A stretch of 64,000 nt of DNA from Nitrospirillum iridis (GTDB lineage Bacteria; Pseudomonadota; Alphaproteobacteria; Azospirillales; Azospirillaceae), in assembly GCF_014205765.1 (NCBI RefSeq), contig NZ_JACIIZ010000017.1:62001-126000 (forward strand). Direction: 5' to 3'. Position numbers and translations under genes: made by a program. The notes beneath the pieces were generated by a model. That model had not been told where the DNA came from, ran no database searches, and saw only the letters and a list, made by a program, of their open reading frames with translations. Positions 18,895 to 28,383 of this stretch are shown here, in pieces. Positions within the stretch are counted from its first letter, which is position 1. Each line of letters opens with the position of its first letter.

Positions 18895-19905
18895 ATGGCC
18901 GCCAGCCCTGACCCGACGCCCGATCCGACAGCCGACGAAACCTTCTTCGTGCCGGCCGACGTGATGCCGGCGCTGGCGGCCCTGCTGCGGGAAATGGGGC
19001 CACCCCGATTCCGCGACGTGGCGCTGGACAGCCTGCGCGCCGGCTATGTCGAAAGCCGCCGGCACCTGGCGCCGGAGGCGCCGGCCGTGGCCTCGGTCAT
19101 GGACCAGATCATCGGCGGCCCGGCCGGCCCCCTGCGGGTGCGGGTCTATCGCGCCAATTTCGGCTGGCGGCCCGTGCCGGCGCTGTTATTCCTGCATGGC
19201 GGCGGCTGGACCATCGGCAACCTGGAAAGCCACGACACCCTGTGCCGCCAACTGGCGGCGGCGTCCGGCCACACGGTGGTGGCGGTGGACTACCGCCTGG
19301 CGCCGGAACACCCCTTCCCCGCCGCCCTGGACGACGCCTGGGCGGCCCTCAACTGGCTGGCCGACAGCGCGGAACGGCTGGCCATCGACCCCCTGGCCAT
19401 CGGCGTGGCCGGTGACAGCGCCGGTGGCAACCTGGCCGCCGTGCTGGCCCTGAAGGCCAGGGACGAGGGCGGGCCGCACCTGAAGACCCAGGTGCTGATC
19501 TACCCCTGCACCGACCTGAACGCCGACCGCCCCTCCCACCACCGCCGCGCCCAGGGCTATCTCATGAGCCGGGAGCAATATCTGTGGTACGTGGACAACT
19601 ACACCGGCGCCGCCGACCGCGGCGACTGGCGCCTGTCGCCGCTGTTGGCCGACAGCCTGGCCGGCCTGCCGCCCGCCGTCATCCTGACCGCCGGCCTTGA
19701 CGTTCTGCAGGATGAGGGCCGGGACTATGCCGCCCGCCTGGCAGGGGCCGGCGTGCCGGTGTTGCACACCGTCTACCCAGACATGGTGCACGGCTTCATC
19801 ACCCTGGGCGGCCGCTTGCCCCAGGCGCAGAAGGCGGTCGGCGACATCGCCAAAGGCCTGGCATCCTTCGACATTTACAATTTCAGCGACGGCGCCGGCA
19901 TCTGA
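18895..19905 (+). CDS. Alpha/beta hydrolase, hormone-sensitive-lipase (HSL) family
   Basis: 336 residues. The HSL oxyanion motif HGGGW is at 101-105, the nucleophile elbow GDSAGG has Ser175, YRLAPEHPFPAALDD follows the HSL pattern, and the likely acid Asp269 and base His299 (MVHGF) complete the triad. It should be an esterase acting on short-chain or acetylated substrates in the cytoplasm; there is no signal peptide. The ATG has GAGAGGA upstream. It lies 40 bases before the YbaK-type gene and may share its transcript. Confidence 0.88.
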   Translation: MAASPDPTPDPTADETFFVPADVMPALAALLREMGPPRFRDVALDSLRAGYVESRRHLAPEAPAVASVMDQIIGGPAGPLRVRVYRANFGWRPVPALLFLHGGGWTIGNLESHDTLCRQLAAASGHTVVAVDYRLAPEHPFPAALDDAWAALNWLADSAERLAIDPLAIGVAGDSAGGNLAAVLALKARDEGGPHLKTQVLIYPCTDLNADRPSHHRRAQGYLMSREQYLWYVDNYTGAADRGDWRLSPLLADSLAGLPPAVILTAGLDVLQDEGRDYAARLAGAGVPVLHTVYPDMVHGFITLGGRLPQAQKAVGDIAKGLASFDIYNFSDGAGI

Positions 19906-19945
19906 TAGGCTTGCCCCCGCCATAGAGGGGGAGCGTTGAACGACG

Positions 19946-20431
19946 ATGGCGACCAAGGGAACGCCGGCGGTGCGCGCGGTGGAGGCGGCGGGCGTGGCCT
20001 ATCGCCTGCTGGAATACGACTATGACCCCAACGCCCACGCCATCGGCCTGGCCGCGGCGGAGGCCCTGGGCCTGGATCCGGCGCTGGTCTACAAGACCCT
20101 GGTCTGCCAGCTGGAAGGCGGCACGGGGGGACTTGCCTGCGCCATCATTCCCGCCGGGGCGCGGCTGGACCTGAAGGCCTTCGCCGCCGCCGCCAAGGCG
20201 AAGAAGGCGGATCTGGCCCCCCAGCCGGTGGCGGAGCGCAGCAGCGGCTATGTCGTGGGTGGCATCAGCCCCCTGGGCCAGCGGCGCGCCCTGCCCACCT
20301 TCCTGGACCAGTCGGCGGAAGCGCTGGCGGAGATCATCGTTAACGGCGGCCGGCGGGGCCTGCAACTGGCCCTGGCGCCGGCCGACCTGGTGAGGGCGTC
20401 CGGCGCCCGCTGGGCCGCCATCACCGCCTGA
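19946..20431 (+). CDS. ybaK: Cys-tRNA(Pro)/Cys-tRNA(Cys) deacylase, YbaK/EbsC type
   Basis: 161 residues covering the whole YbaK domain. Conserved blocks are TPAVRAVEAAGVAYRLLEY, ALGLDPALVYKTLVCQ, the catalytic-pocket segment VVGGISPLGQRRALPTFLD, and GGRRGLQLALAPADLV near the end. It removes Cys mischarged on tRNA(Pro), and Cys-tRNA(Cys), acting in trans with prolyl-tRNA synthetase. The gene lies between two HSL esterases with which no functional link is evident. Confidence 0.9.
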   Translation: MATKGTPAVRAVEAAGVAYRLLEYDYDPNAHAIGLAAAEALGLDPALVYKTLVCQLEGGTGGLACAIIPAGARLDLKAFAAAAKAKKADLAPQPVAERSSGYVVGGISPLGQRRALPTFLDQSAEALAEIIVNGGRRGLQLALAPADLVRASGARWAAITA

Positions 20432-20561
20432 ACCTCCGCGCGGGTCCATCGCCCTCGCCCGCCACGCGATCCACCAGGTGGTCACCCGCACCACCGTGAC
20501 CCATGCTGCCGATCGGGCCATGATTGAATCCCCCCTTCATGTCAGGCGCGGGGAAACGGGA

Positions 20562-21668
20562 ATGGGCGGCATCAGGGGATTGGTCTGGGCCGTGGCCCTG
20601 GCGGCGATGGTGTCACTGACGGCCGCAAGCGCCGCCACCGATGGAGCCGGCGCGGAGGCCATTCATGTGGATGCCGACGGCACCATCCACGTCGACGGCT
20701 TGGCCGTGCCCGTATCCGATTTCCTGAGCGCACCCGCCCGCGCGCAGCAGAGCGCCCGGCTGATCCGGCCGCCGGCCCCGGTGGTGACGGAGGCGGGGGT
20801 GAAGGACGCCCGTGCCGGCACCGACGCCTTTCAACAGTCGGTCGCCGACCGCTGGCGGGCCGTTTATCCCGCCCGGATCGAGCCGACGATGATGAACGGC
20901 GTGAAGACGGAGGTGATAACCCCCGAGGCCGGCATCGCCCCGGAAAACCAGAACCGCGTACTGATCAACCTGCACGGCGGGGGCTTTTTCGCGGGCGGCG
21001 GCGGGGCCGGTGGGCGCGCGGAATCCCTGCCTGTCGCCGGGCGGGGCCGCATCAAGGTGGTGGCGGTTGACTATCGCCTGGCGCCGGAAAACCGCTTCCC
21101 GGCGGCCAGCGAGGACGTGGAACAGGTCTACCGCGCCCTGCTGGCCCACCATAGGCCGGAGCAGATCGGCATCTACGGCTGCTCGGCCGGCGGCACCTTG
21201 GTAGCGCAGTCCGTCGCATGGTTTCAGAAGCGCCGCCTGCCCCCACCCGGGGCCATTGGCATCTTCTGCTCCGGCGCCATGCCGACCTTCTGGTACGGCG
21301 GCGATTCCTTCGCCGTCACGCAGATGATGAACGCGCGCCTGCAGGCGACACCGGAACAGATGCGGGACGGCGCGGGCACCCTGTACCTGGCCGGGGTGGA
21401 CGGCAACGACCCGTTGGTCACGCCCGGCCTGTTTCCTGAGGTCTTGGCCAAGTTCCCGCCCACCCTGATCATCACCGGCACACGCGACAGCGCCATGAGC
21501 AACGCCATCGTCACGAACGCCCGCCTGCTGGCGGTTGGCGCCGAGACGCAACTGTTCGTGCAGGAAGGCCTGGGCCATGGGGAGTTCGCCACCCTGGTCG
21601 GCAGCGCGGAAGCGGCCCAGGCCTATGATGTCATTTGGCGCTTCTTCGACCGGCATCTGGCCAAGTAG
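20562..21668 (+). CDS. Exported alpha/beta hydrolase, HSL family
   Basis: About 368 residues from the ATG at 20562, which gives a clean Sec signal peptide (MGGIRGLVWAVALAAMVSL, cleavage near ASA). Earlier in-frame starts at 20478 (GTG) and 20520 remain possible. It has the HSL motifs HGGGFFAGG and GCSAGG (Ser nucleophile), VDYRLAPENRFPAA, an acidic residue in TGTRDSA and His in GLGHGEF. It is likely a periplasmic esterase, distinct from the cytoplasmic HSL enzyme upstream. The substrate is unknown. Confidence 0.82.
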   Translation: MGGIRGLVWAVALAAMVSLTAASAATDGAGAEAIHVDADGTIHVDGLAVPVSDFLSAPARAQQSARLIRPPAPVVTEAGVKDARAGTDAFQQSVADRWRAVYPARIEPTMMNGVKTEVITPEAGIAPENQNRVLINLHGGGFFAGGGGAGGRAESLPVAGRGRIKVVAVDYRLAPENRFPAASEDVEQVYRALLAHHRPEQIGIYGCSAGGTLVAQSVAWFQKRRLPPPGAIGIFCSGAMPTFWYGGDSFAVTQMMNARLQATPEQMRDGAGTLYLAGVDGNDPLVTPGLFPEVLAKFPPTLIITGTRDSAMSNAIVTNARLLAVGAETQLFVQEGLGHGEFATLVGSAEAAQAYDVIWRFFDRHLAK

Positions 21669-21833
21669 GGGCCCTCACTCATCCGCCCCAGGCGGCCATT
21701 ACGGTTTAGTAACCATTTCAGGGCATAGTACGTCCCCATTCAGAATAATCAGTCATGGTACGGGTGCCATGCTGGGTCTGAAAATGAAGCCATCCGGACG
21801 GCGCGGGATGAAATCGCCGTCGGAGAGGGAGTT

Positions 21834-22766
21834 ATGCCCACACCCCGCCGCGTCACCCAGGTGCTGCGCCCGCTCTTGATGGGCTGCATGCTTTGCCTGG
21901 CCACCCTTCTTTTCGCCGGGCGCGCCCTGGCCTTGGACGCGCCGGCGGCGGCGGGGGCGCCCCTGACCATCGTGTATCCCCGCTATAGCGAGAACGGCGA
22001 GGACAGCCGCAGCCGTTATCCCTTGGGCCTGCTGCGCCTGGCCCTGGACAAGGTCGGCGCGCGTTACGTGTTGCGACCCAGCGACAAGGTCATGGGGCAT
22101 TCCCGCGCCATCGCCGCCCTTCGCGCCGGGGCCGAGGTGAACCTTATCTGGGCGGGAACGACGGCGGAATTGGAGCGGGAATTGCGCCCCATCCGCATCC
22201 CGCTGACCCGGGGATTGCTGGGCCATCGGCTGTTCATCATCCGCAAGGAGGATCAGGCCCGCTTTTCCGCCGTGCGAACGCTGGAGGATTTACGCCAGTT
22301 GACCGCCGCCCAGGGCGTGGGGTGGCCGGACGTGGAGATCATGCGGGCCGCCGGCCTGCAAGTGGAAGCCTTCCGGTATGACCTGCTGTATGCCCTGGTT
22401 CAGCATGGCCGCATCGACTACCTGCCCCGCAGCGCCTTTGAGATTTATGGTGAGCTGGAAACCAGGCAGGCCATCTTTCCCGACCTGACGGTGGAGAAGA
22501 CCTTGGTCCTGGTCTATCCCTTCGACATGTATTTCTTCACGCGCCAGGACGACCTGGAACTGGCGAGACTGGTGGAACAGGGGCTGAGCTTGGCGCTTCA
22601 GGACGGGTCCTTCCTCGACTACTTCAACAAAGCCCCCTACATCCGCGACTTGATGACCACCATGGATTTGGAGGGGCGGCGCCACATCACCATCCCCAAT
22701 CCCCTGCAATCGATGGAAACGGCGGCGCTGCCCGACCGCTATTGGCTGGCGGGACTGCCCCCGTAA
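21834..22766 (+). CDS. Orphan periplasmic solute-binding-like protein
   Basis: 310 residues with a signal peptide (to about residue 33, ALA). The fold is like SBP_bac_3: a first lobe starting LTIVYPRYSENGED, a middle LEDLRQLTAAQGVGWPDVEI, and a return LVYPFDMYFFTRQDDLELA. No ABC permease or ATPase genes adjoin, so it may feed a chemoreceptor or sensor rather than a transporter. It starts after GGAGAGGGAG. Its last 28 bases overlap the convergent cobC gene. Confidence 0.7.
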   Translation: MPTPRRVTQVLRPLLMGCMLCLATLLFAGRALALDAPAAAGAPLTIVYPRYSENGEDSRSRYPLGLLRLALDKVGARYVLRPSDKVMGHSRAIAALRAGAEVNLIWAGTTAELERELRPIRIPLTRGLLGHRLFIIRKEDQARFSAVRTLEDLRQLTAAQGVGWPDVEIMRAAGLQVEAFRYDLLYALVQHGRIDYLPRSAFEIYGELETRQAIFPDLTVEKTLVLVYPFDMYFFTRQDDLELARLVEQGLSLALQDGSFLDYFNKAPYIRDLMTTMDLEGRRHITIPNPLQSMETAALPDRYWLAGLPP

Positions 22767-23788
22767 GATTGCAGCGCGGCGGCCAACCGGTCCAACGCCG
22801 GCGCATCCGCCGGCAGCCCCAGGCGCAACCAGCCTTGACGGCCAAGATGTTCCGGGAAGGGCCGTGTCCACAGGCCCGCCCCGGCCAGATGCCGCCACAG
22901 GGCGGCCGCATCACCGGCGTCCGCCAGGCGATAGAGCGCCGTGCCGCCCAGGACGCGCAAGCCGCCCGCCCGCAACACCCCGTCCAGCGCGTCCGCCGCC
23001 GCCGCCAGCCGCCGCCGGGTGGCCGCCTGCCAGCCCTGGTCCGCCAGGGCGACCGCCCCAACCGCCAGCGCCGGGCCGCTGACGGCCCAGGAGCCGAGGT
23101 CGGCACGCACGGCATCCAGCAGTGGCGCCGGCGCCAACAAGAAGCCGAGGCGCAGGCCGCCCAGGCCGAAGAACTTGCCGAAGGAGCGCAGGATGACCAC
23201 CCCCGGCGTCCCCGCATGGGGACACACACTGCGCGCGGGGTCGAGGTCGGCGTAGGCCTCATCCACCACCAGCCAACCGCCGCGCGCGGCCAGGTCGGCC
23301 GCCAAATCCAGAAGAACCATGGGCTCCCAGGCCCGGCCGTCGGGGTTGTTGGGGTTGCACACCACCACCACGGCGGCCCCTTCCACCTGTTCCGGACTCG
23401 CCACATGCCGCACCCGGTGACCCGCCGCCGCCCAGGCGCGCGCATGGTCGCCATAGGTGGGGCTGACAATGGCCACATCACCCACCGCACGCAGGCGCGG
23501 CAACGTCTGGATCAGCAGCTCGGAGCCGGGCGCCGCCATCAGGCCGTCCGGCCCCGGCGCGCCATAGGCGCCGGCCGCCGCCGTCAGCAGGGCGTCCAGG
23601 GCACCGCGCGTGGGCAAGGCCGTCCAGGCGGCGTCCGGGATGGGCGGCAGGGGATAGGGCCAGGGGTTGATGCCGGTGCTGAGGTCGATCCAGGGTGCTG
23701 GCGCGTCCGGGAACAGGCCGGCCGCCTGGGTCAGGTCACCGCCATGGCGAATCCCCTCACGGTCCTGCGGCGCGTCGCCGTCGTTCAT
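22739..23788 (-). CDS. cobC: Threonine-phosphate decarboxylase-like aminotransferase of cobalamin synthesis
   Basis: 349 residues, class I/II PLP fold. Motifs include WIDLSTGINPWPYPLP (typical of CobC/CobD), CNPNNPDGR, VVDEAYADLDP and the PLP-lysine segment RSFGKFFGLGGLRLGF. It supplies (R)-1-amino-2-propanol phosphate for the nucleotide loop of cobalamin. The start is the ATG at 23788 with AGGGG six bases upstream; an ATG at 23806 is also possible. It is divergent from cbiB with start codons almost touching. CobC is the Pseudomonas name; the Salmonella equivalent is CobD. Confidence 0.85.
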   Translation of the reverse strand: MNDGDAPQDREGIRHGGDLTQAAGLFPDAPAPWIDLSTGINPWPYPLPPIPDAAWTALPTRGALDALLTAAAGAYGAPGPDGLMAAPGSELLIQTLPRLRAVGDVAIVSPTYGDHARAWAAAGHRVRHVASPEQVEGAAVVVVCNPNNPDGRAWEPMVLLDLAADLAARGGWLVVDEAYADLDPARSVCPHAGTPGVVILRSFGKFFGLGGLRLGFLLAPAPLLDAVRADLGSWAVSGPALAVGAVALADQGWQAATRRRLAAAADALDGVLRAGGLRVLGGTALYRLADAGDAAALWRHLAGAGLWTRPFPEHLGRQGWLRLGLPADAPALDRLAAALQSYGGSPASQ

Positions 23789-23804
23789 GCTAAACCCCTG
23801 GCCC

Positions 23805-24794
23805 ATGACGCTCTTTCCCGCTCTTTATCCCGCATTGCCCTGGCTGGCCCTGGTGGCCCTGGCGCTGGAGGCCCTGCTGGGCTACCCCGACGCCGTGTAT
23901 GCCCGCATCCGCCATCCGGTGGTGTGGATCGGCGCCCTGATCGGCCGGCTGGACCGCGCCTGGAACCGGGCGGAACGGCCGGCGGCGGCGCGCAAGGCCG
24001 CCGGCGTGGCGGCGGAATGCGTGCTGGTGGTCGCGGCGCTGGCCGCCGGCATCCTTATCCAGGACCTGCTGGCCCGGCTGGGCGGCTTCTGGGGAACGCT
24101 GGCCACCGGCCTGTTGGCCAGCAGCCTGCTGGCGCAGCGTAGCCTGCACCGCTTCGTCAGCGCCGTGCCCCGGGGCCTGCGCCAGCGTGGGCTGGAAGGT
24201 GGGCGGGAGGCGGTATCCCACATCGTCGGCCGCAACCCCGCCAGCCTGGATGAGGCCGGCGTGGCCCGCGCCGCCCTGGAAAGCCTGGCGGAGAACTTCT
24301 CCGACGGGATCGTGGCGCCGGCCTTCTGGCTGGCGGTGGGGGGATTGCCCGGCCTGTTGGCCTACAAGGCCATCAACACCGCCGACAGCATGGTGGGCCA
24401 TCGCACGCCCCGGCATGAGGCCTATGGCTGGGCGGCGGCGCGGCTGGACGACGTGGTGAACCTGCCGGCCTCCCGCCTCACAGCCGGGCTGCTGGTCCTG
24501 GCGGCCTGGACGCGCGACGGCCGTCAGGCCAAGGCGGCACTGGCCGCCGTGCGCCGCGACGCGGGCCGCCACCGCAGCCCCAACGCCGGCTGGCCGGAGG
24601 CCGCGATGGCGGGCGCCCTGGGCCTGCGTCTGGCGGGCCCCCGCACCTATGGCGAGACGCGGGTGGAGGATCACTGGATGGGCGACGGCCGGGCCGAGGC
24701 CACCGCCGCCGACATCGAGGCCGGCCTCAGCCTTTACCGCCGCAGCCTGGCCCTGCTGTGGGGCCTGGCGCTGATCCTGGCGTGGACGATTTAA
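23805..24794 (+). CDS. cobD/cbiB: Adenosylcobinamide-phosphate synthase
   Basis: 329 residues with about five membrane segments. Family blocks are DAVYARIRHPVVWIGALI near the start and GRNPASLDEAGVARAALESL-AENFSDGIVAPAFW, followed by KAINTADSMVGHRTPRHEAYGWAAARLDD and GETRVEDHWMGDG. It joins aminopropanol phosphate, made by the CobC product encoded on the opposite strand, to adenosylcobyric acid. Divergence from cobC within about 17 bases implies a shared promoter region inside the cobC 5' end. It converges with bluB, five bases apart. Confidence 0.92.
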   Translation: MTLFPALYPALPWLALVALALEALLGYPDAVYARIRHPVVWIGALIGRLDRAWNRAERPAAARKAAGVAAECVLVVAALAAGILIQDLLARLGGFWGTLATGLLASSLLAQRSLHRFVSAVPRGLRQRGLEGGREAVSHIVGRNPASLDEAGVARAALESLAENFSDGIVAPAFWLAVGGLPGLLAYKAINTADSMVGHRTPRHEAYGWAAARLDDVVNLPASRLTAGLLVLAAWTRDGRQAKAALAAVRRDAGRHRSPNAGWPEAAMAGALGLRLAGPRTYGETRVEDHWMGDGRAEATAADIEAGLSLYRRSLALLWGLALILAWTI

Positions 24795-24799
24795 GCCCG

Positions 24800-25450
24800 T
24801 CATCTCTCAAACAGCACGTCCGACAAGGGGCGGCGGTGTTCCCAGTGGGCGCGTTCCAGTTCCGGCACGTCGTCCATCTCGGCGGGATAGCCGATGCAGA
24901 GGTAACCCACCAGCCGCCAGTGGGCAGGGATGTCCAGCAGGCCGTTCAGCATTTCGGGCCGCAGGATGGAGACCCAGCCCAGGCCGACACCCTCCGTCCG
25001 CGCGGCCAGCCACAGGGTCTGGATGGCGGCCACGGCGGAATAGGCCAGGGTCTCCGGCATGGTGCGGCGGCCCAGGCCCGCGCCCTGGGCCGGGTCGGGA
25101 TCGACAAACACTGCCAGGTGGCAGGGTGCCTCCCGCAGGCCCGCCAGTTTCAGGCTGGCGTAGAGGCCGGCACGGTCAGCCGCTTGCGCCGCCAGCGCCT
25201 CGGCGTTGCAGCGCTCGAACTCCACCCGCACGGCCTCACGCCGGTGCGGGTCGTCCACTCGGACGAAGCGCCAGGGCTGGCTGAGGCCCACGGACGGCGC
25301 CAGGCAGGCCAAATCCAGCAGGCGTTCCAGCAAGCCGTGCGGCAGGGGATCGGTGCGGAAGCGCCGCACGTCGCGCCGCCACGCCAGCAGGTCGCGGAAA
25401 TGAGCCCGGAAGTCGGCATCGAAGTCGGGGCCGGACTCCAAACGGTTCAT
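24800..25450 (-). CDS. bluB: 5,6-dimethylbenzimidazole synthase
   Basis: 216 residues of the nitroreductase-like BluB family: [20 protein letters not shown] (FMN-binding start), [17 protein letters not shown], and [20 protein letters not shown]. BluB breaks down reduced FMN with O2 to form the lower base of cobalamin. The start at 25450 overlaps the cobQ stop as ATGA, showing translational coupling; a longer frame is rejected. The gene implies that the organism makes B12 with a dimethylbenzimidazole base under oxygen. Confidence 0.92.
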   Translation of the reverse strand: MNRLESGPDFDADFRAHFRDLLAWRRDVRRFRTDPLPHGLLERLLDLACLAPSVGLSQPWRFVRVDDPHRREAVRVEFERCNAEALAAQAADRAGLYASLKLAGLREAPCHLAVFVDPDPAQGAGLGRRTMPETLAYSAVAAIQTLWLAARTEGVGLGWVSILRPEMLNGLLDIPAHWRLVGYLCIGYPAEMDDVPELERAHWEHRRPLSDVLFER

Positions 25451-26934
25451 CGGCTGATGGCCCATAGCGCGTCCAGGTCCAGGTGGCGTTCGGCGGCCTC
25501 GGCCAATTCGTCCAACGCCGCCTCCACCGTGCCATCGTAACTGGCCAGCCCCGGCGCGACGTTCCAGCGCGCCAGCCAGGCCGCCCGCTGGGCGTCATAG
25601 CCGAACAGGCCGTGGACGTAGGTGCCGGCGATGCGCCCGTCCAGGCTGACCGCGCCTTCGGGCACCTGGCCACCGGCGCCGTCGTCGAGGTGCAACAGCG
25701 GCCGGGCGCGGTCGGCGCCGTGCGTAACACCCAGATGCATCTCATAGCCGGTGAGCGCGGCACCTGTGGCCACGTCCCGGCCCGTCACCGCCCGCAGGGT
25801 CTTGGCCGGGGCCAGCACCGTCTCCACGTCCAGATAGTCCAGGCCGGGGGCGGTGCCGGGCGGCCCCTCGATGCCATCGGGGTCGGCGACGGCGCGGCCC
25901 AGCATCTGATAACCGCCGCACAGACCCAGGACCCAGCCCCCCCGGCGGACATGGCCTGCCAGATCGATATCCCAGCCCTGGGCGCGAAAGAACGCCAGGT
26001 CGGCCAGGGTGGCCTTGGATCCAGGCAGGATGACGCCCTGGGCGTCACCCGGCAGGGGACGGCCAGGGGGCACCATCTCCACCGTCACGCCCGGCTCCAG
26101 CCGCAGCGGGTCGAGGTCATCGAAATTGGCGATGCGCGACAGCATGGGCACGGCGATGCGCACGGCGCCGCCTTGCATGCGGCGCGCCCAGTGCGCCAAA
26201 TCCATGCCGTCCTCCGCCGGCAGGCGGGCCGCCGCCTTCTGGTACGGCAGCACGCCGAAGCAGGGCCAGCGGGTGCGGGCCTCGATCTCCGTCACGCCCC
26301 GGTCGAACAGGCGGAGGTCGCCCCGGAACTTGTTGATGAGGAAGCCCCGGATCTGGGCGCGGTCTTCGGCATCCAGCACACGGTGGGTGCCCACCAGGCT
26401 GGCGATGACCCCCCCCCGGTCGATGTCGCCGGCCAGCACCACCGGCACGCCGGCGGCCCGGGCGAAGCCCATGTTGGCGATGTCACCTGCCCTCAGATTG
26501 GTCTCCGCCGGGCTGCCCGCCCCCTCCACCACCACCAGGTCGCACGCCGCCCGCAGACGGTGGAAGCTTTCCAGCACGGCCGGCAGCAGCTCCCCCTTGC
26601 GGCGCTGATAGCCGGCGGCCTCCGCGGTGCCAACCACCCGGCCGCGCAGCACCAGTTGGGCGCCGATGTCGGTCTGCGGCTTCAGCAGCACGGGGTTCAT
26701 GTCCACCGACGGCGCCACGCCGCAGGCGCGGGCCTGCAGCGCCTGGGCCCGCCCGATCTCCCCCCCATCGGGCGTCACGGCGGCGTTATTGGACATGTTC
26801 TGCGGCTTGAACGGCCGGACGCGCAGGCCCCGGCGGGTATAGGCCCGGGCCAGCGCCGCCACGATCAGCGACTTGCCCACGTCCGAGCCCGTGCCTTGTA
26901 TCATCAGGGCGCGGGCGCCCGTCTTGTCCGCCAT
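25447..26934 (-). CDS. cobQ: Cobyric acid synthase
   Basis: 495 residues. The N-terminal ATP-dependent amidase part has [30 protein letters not shown] and [14 protein letters not shown]; the C-terminal type-1 glutaminase domain has the nucleophile Cys at ~339 in [11 protein letters not shown] and a late His in [10 protein letters not shown]. It amidates adenosylcobyrinic acid a,c-diamide at four side chains using Gln and ATP. It starts inside the cobO stop (ATGA overlap) and ends inside the bluB start. Confidence 0.95.
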   Translation of the reverse strand: MADKTGARALMIQGTGSDVGKSLIVAALARAYTRRGLRVRPFKPQNMSNNAAVTPDGGEIGRAQALQARACGVAPSVDMNPVLLKPQTDIGAQLVLRGRVVGTAEAAGYQRRKGELLPAVLESFHRLRAACDLVVVEGAGSPAETNLRAGDIANMGFARAAGVPVVLAGDIDRGGVIASLVGTHRVLDAEDRAQIRGFLINKFRGDLRLFDRGVTEIEARTRWPCFGVLPYQKAAARLPAEDGMDLAHWARRMQGGAVRIAVPMLSRIANFDDLDPLRLEPGVTVEMVPPGRPLPGDAQGVILPGSKATLADLAFFRAQGWDIDLAGHVRRGGWVLGLCGGYQMLGRAVADPDGIEGPPGTAPGLDYLDVETVLAPAKTLRAVTGRDVATGAALTGYEMHLGVTHGADRARPLLHLDDGAGGQVPEGAVSLDGRIAGTYVHGLFGYDAQRAAWLARWNVAPGLASYDGTVEAALDELAEAAERHLDLDALWAISR

Positions 26935-27560
26935 CAGAAATCGATCCCGCGCTGCGCCTTGATGCCGGCCTGGAAGGGGTGCTTCACCGCCTGGAACTCC
27001 GTCACCAGGTCGGCGGCCTCGATGATTTCCGCCTTGGCGTTGCGGCCGGTGACCAGCACGTGCAGGTTGGGCCGCCGGGCGTCCAGGCCCGCCAGCACGT
27101 CCGCGACATCCAGATAGCCATAGCGCAGCACGATGTTGATCTCATCCAGCACCACGAGGTGATAGCGGGGGTCGGCCATCATTTCTTGCGCCACGATCCA
27201 GGCGCGGGTGGCCGCCGCCACGTCGCGGTCGCGGTCCTGGGTGTCCCAGGTGAAGCCTTCACCCATCACCCGGTGGTCGATCAGGTCGGCGAAGCGCTTC
27301 AGCGCCTCCTGCTCCCCCGTCGCCCAGTTGCCCTTCACGAACTGGACAAAGCCGACCCGCAGGCCGTAGCCCGCGGTGCGCAGCATCACGCCCAGGGCCG
27401 CCGTGGTCTTGCCCTTGCCAGGACCGGTATGGACCATCAGCAGGCCCTTTTCCTGTGTCGCCTGGGCCACGCGGGCATCCTGCACCGCCTTGCGCTTCCG
27501 CATCTTCTCGCGGTGGCGGGCGGCCTCGTCATCCGGTGGCGGGCTGTCAGTGTCGGTCAT
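26934..27560 (-). CDS. cobO: Cob(I)yrinic acid a,c-diamide adenosyltransferase
   Basis: 208 residues. The P-loop [10 protein letters not shown] is at 44-53, a basic N-terminal helix ([15 protein letters not shown]) precedes it, and the family blocks [31 protein letters not shown] and [10 protein letters not shown] are present. It transfers the 5'-deoxyadenosyl group to cob(I)alamin precursors. A strong GGAGGA site precedes the ATG. It is the first gene of the cobO-cobQ-bluB overlap chain and follows cobU by 39 bases. Confidence 0.95.
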   Translation of the reverse strand: MTDTDSPPPDDEAARHREKMRKRKAVQDARVAQATQEKGLLMVHTGPGKGKTTAALGVMLRTAGYGLRVGFVQFVKGNWATGEQEALKRFADLIDHRVMGEGFTWDTQDRDRDVAAATRAWIVAQEMMADPRYHLVVLDEINIVLRYGYLDVADVLAGLDARRPNLHVLVTGRNAKAEIIEAADLVTEFQAVKHPFQAGIKAQRGIDF

Positions 27561-27599
27561 GGGGATCCTCCTCGCCCTTCTTATTTCACTTTTGGCGGC

Positions 27600-28127
27600 C
27601 TATTTCACTTTCAACGGCAGACCCGCCACCGTCAGGAACACCTGGGCCGCCAGGACCGCCAGCCGCTGGTGCAGGCGGCCGGCATGGTCACGGAAGCGCC
27701 GGGCCAGCGCGTTCTCCGGCACGATGCCCATGCCCACCTCATTGCCCACCAGCACGATGGGGCCGGCGCGGGCCGCCAATGCCGCCTCCAGCCCCGCCAG
27801 CGCCGTCGGCACATCCTGGTCGGCCAGCATGATGTTGGTCAGCCATAGGGTCAGGCAGTCGACCAGCACCGGGCCCTGGCCGTGGCGGACCAGCGCGGCG
27901 GCCAGATCAAGCGGCGCCTCCACGGTCGACCAGCCGGGCACGCGGTCCGCCTGGTGCTGGCGGATGCGATCGCGCATCTCATCATCCCAGGCCTGGGCGG
28001 TGGCGATATAGGTCCAGGGGCCCGGCAGGGCCGTCACCAGCCCCTCGGCGAACCGGCTCTTGCCGGACCGGGCGCCGCCCAGGACCAGGGTCACCCCCGG
28101 CACGGCCACGTGGTCACCTGTCATCAT
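27600..28127 (-). CDS. cobU/cobP: Adenosylcobinamide kinase / adenosylcobinamide-phosphate guanylyltransferase
   Basis: 175 residues. The Walker A GGARSGKS is at 17-24, YIATAQAWDDEMRDRIRQHQ includes the likely guanylylated His58, VDCLTLWLTNIM is the Walker B region, and VGNEVGMGIVPENALARRFRD is the conserved C-terminal block. It phosphorylates adenosylcobinamide and attaches GMP. It is the first gene of the minus-strand cobalamin operon. Odd detail: the bases encoding the last residues plus stop (AAAGTGAAATA) are repeated 19 bases further downstream. Confidence 0.93.
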   Translation of the reverse strand: MMTGDHVAVPGVTLVLGGARSGKSRFAEGLVTALPGPWTYIATAQAWDDEMRDRIRQHQADRVPGWSTVEAPLDLAAALVRHGQGPVLVDCLTLWLTNIMLADQDVPTALAGLEAALAARAGPIVLVGNEVGMGIVPENALARRFRDHAGRLHQRLAVLAAQVFLTVAGLPLKVK

Positions 28128-28383
28128 CCACCCCCATCCCCCTTGGACTCGCGCAAACCCACCACCAGGGCGGTGCCAGGGCGGTCATAGCGCCATCATC
28201 AGACGCTTACAGCCTCATTTCCTGTGTGCCATCGAAGAAAGGTCAAAGGCGACAGGAGAGAGTGGGGCACGGGGTAGCGCGCGCCCATTGGACGCAGACA
28301 GTTCTTTCGGCTTGAAAGTTGGCGCACCGATGGTAGGAATAGGCCGCATAGCCTATTACCTATGAGATAGGTCTGCCCGAGAC
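28128..28383. promoter_or_regulatory. Divergent promoter region, cobU / GT87-like gene
   Basis: 256 bases between divergent genes. I looked on both strands for the conserved B12-box of a cobalamin riboswitch and did not find it. Short dyads exist (for example CTATT...AATAG near 28340-28370), but no operator is assignable. Confidence 0.35.

Noticed and set aside
27582-27611. Direct repeat TATTTCACTTT at the cobU stop
   Set aside because: Only 11 bases, 19 apart; duplicates the last codons and stop but no mechanism or wider repeat is evident; mentioned in the cobU entry.
28128-28383. Possible cobalamin riboswitch upstream of cobU
   Set aside because: Neither strand shows the conserved B12-box or the core pairing I would expect; left as an undefined promoter region.
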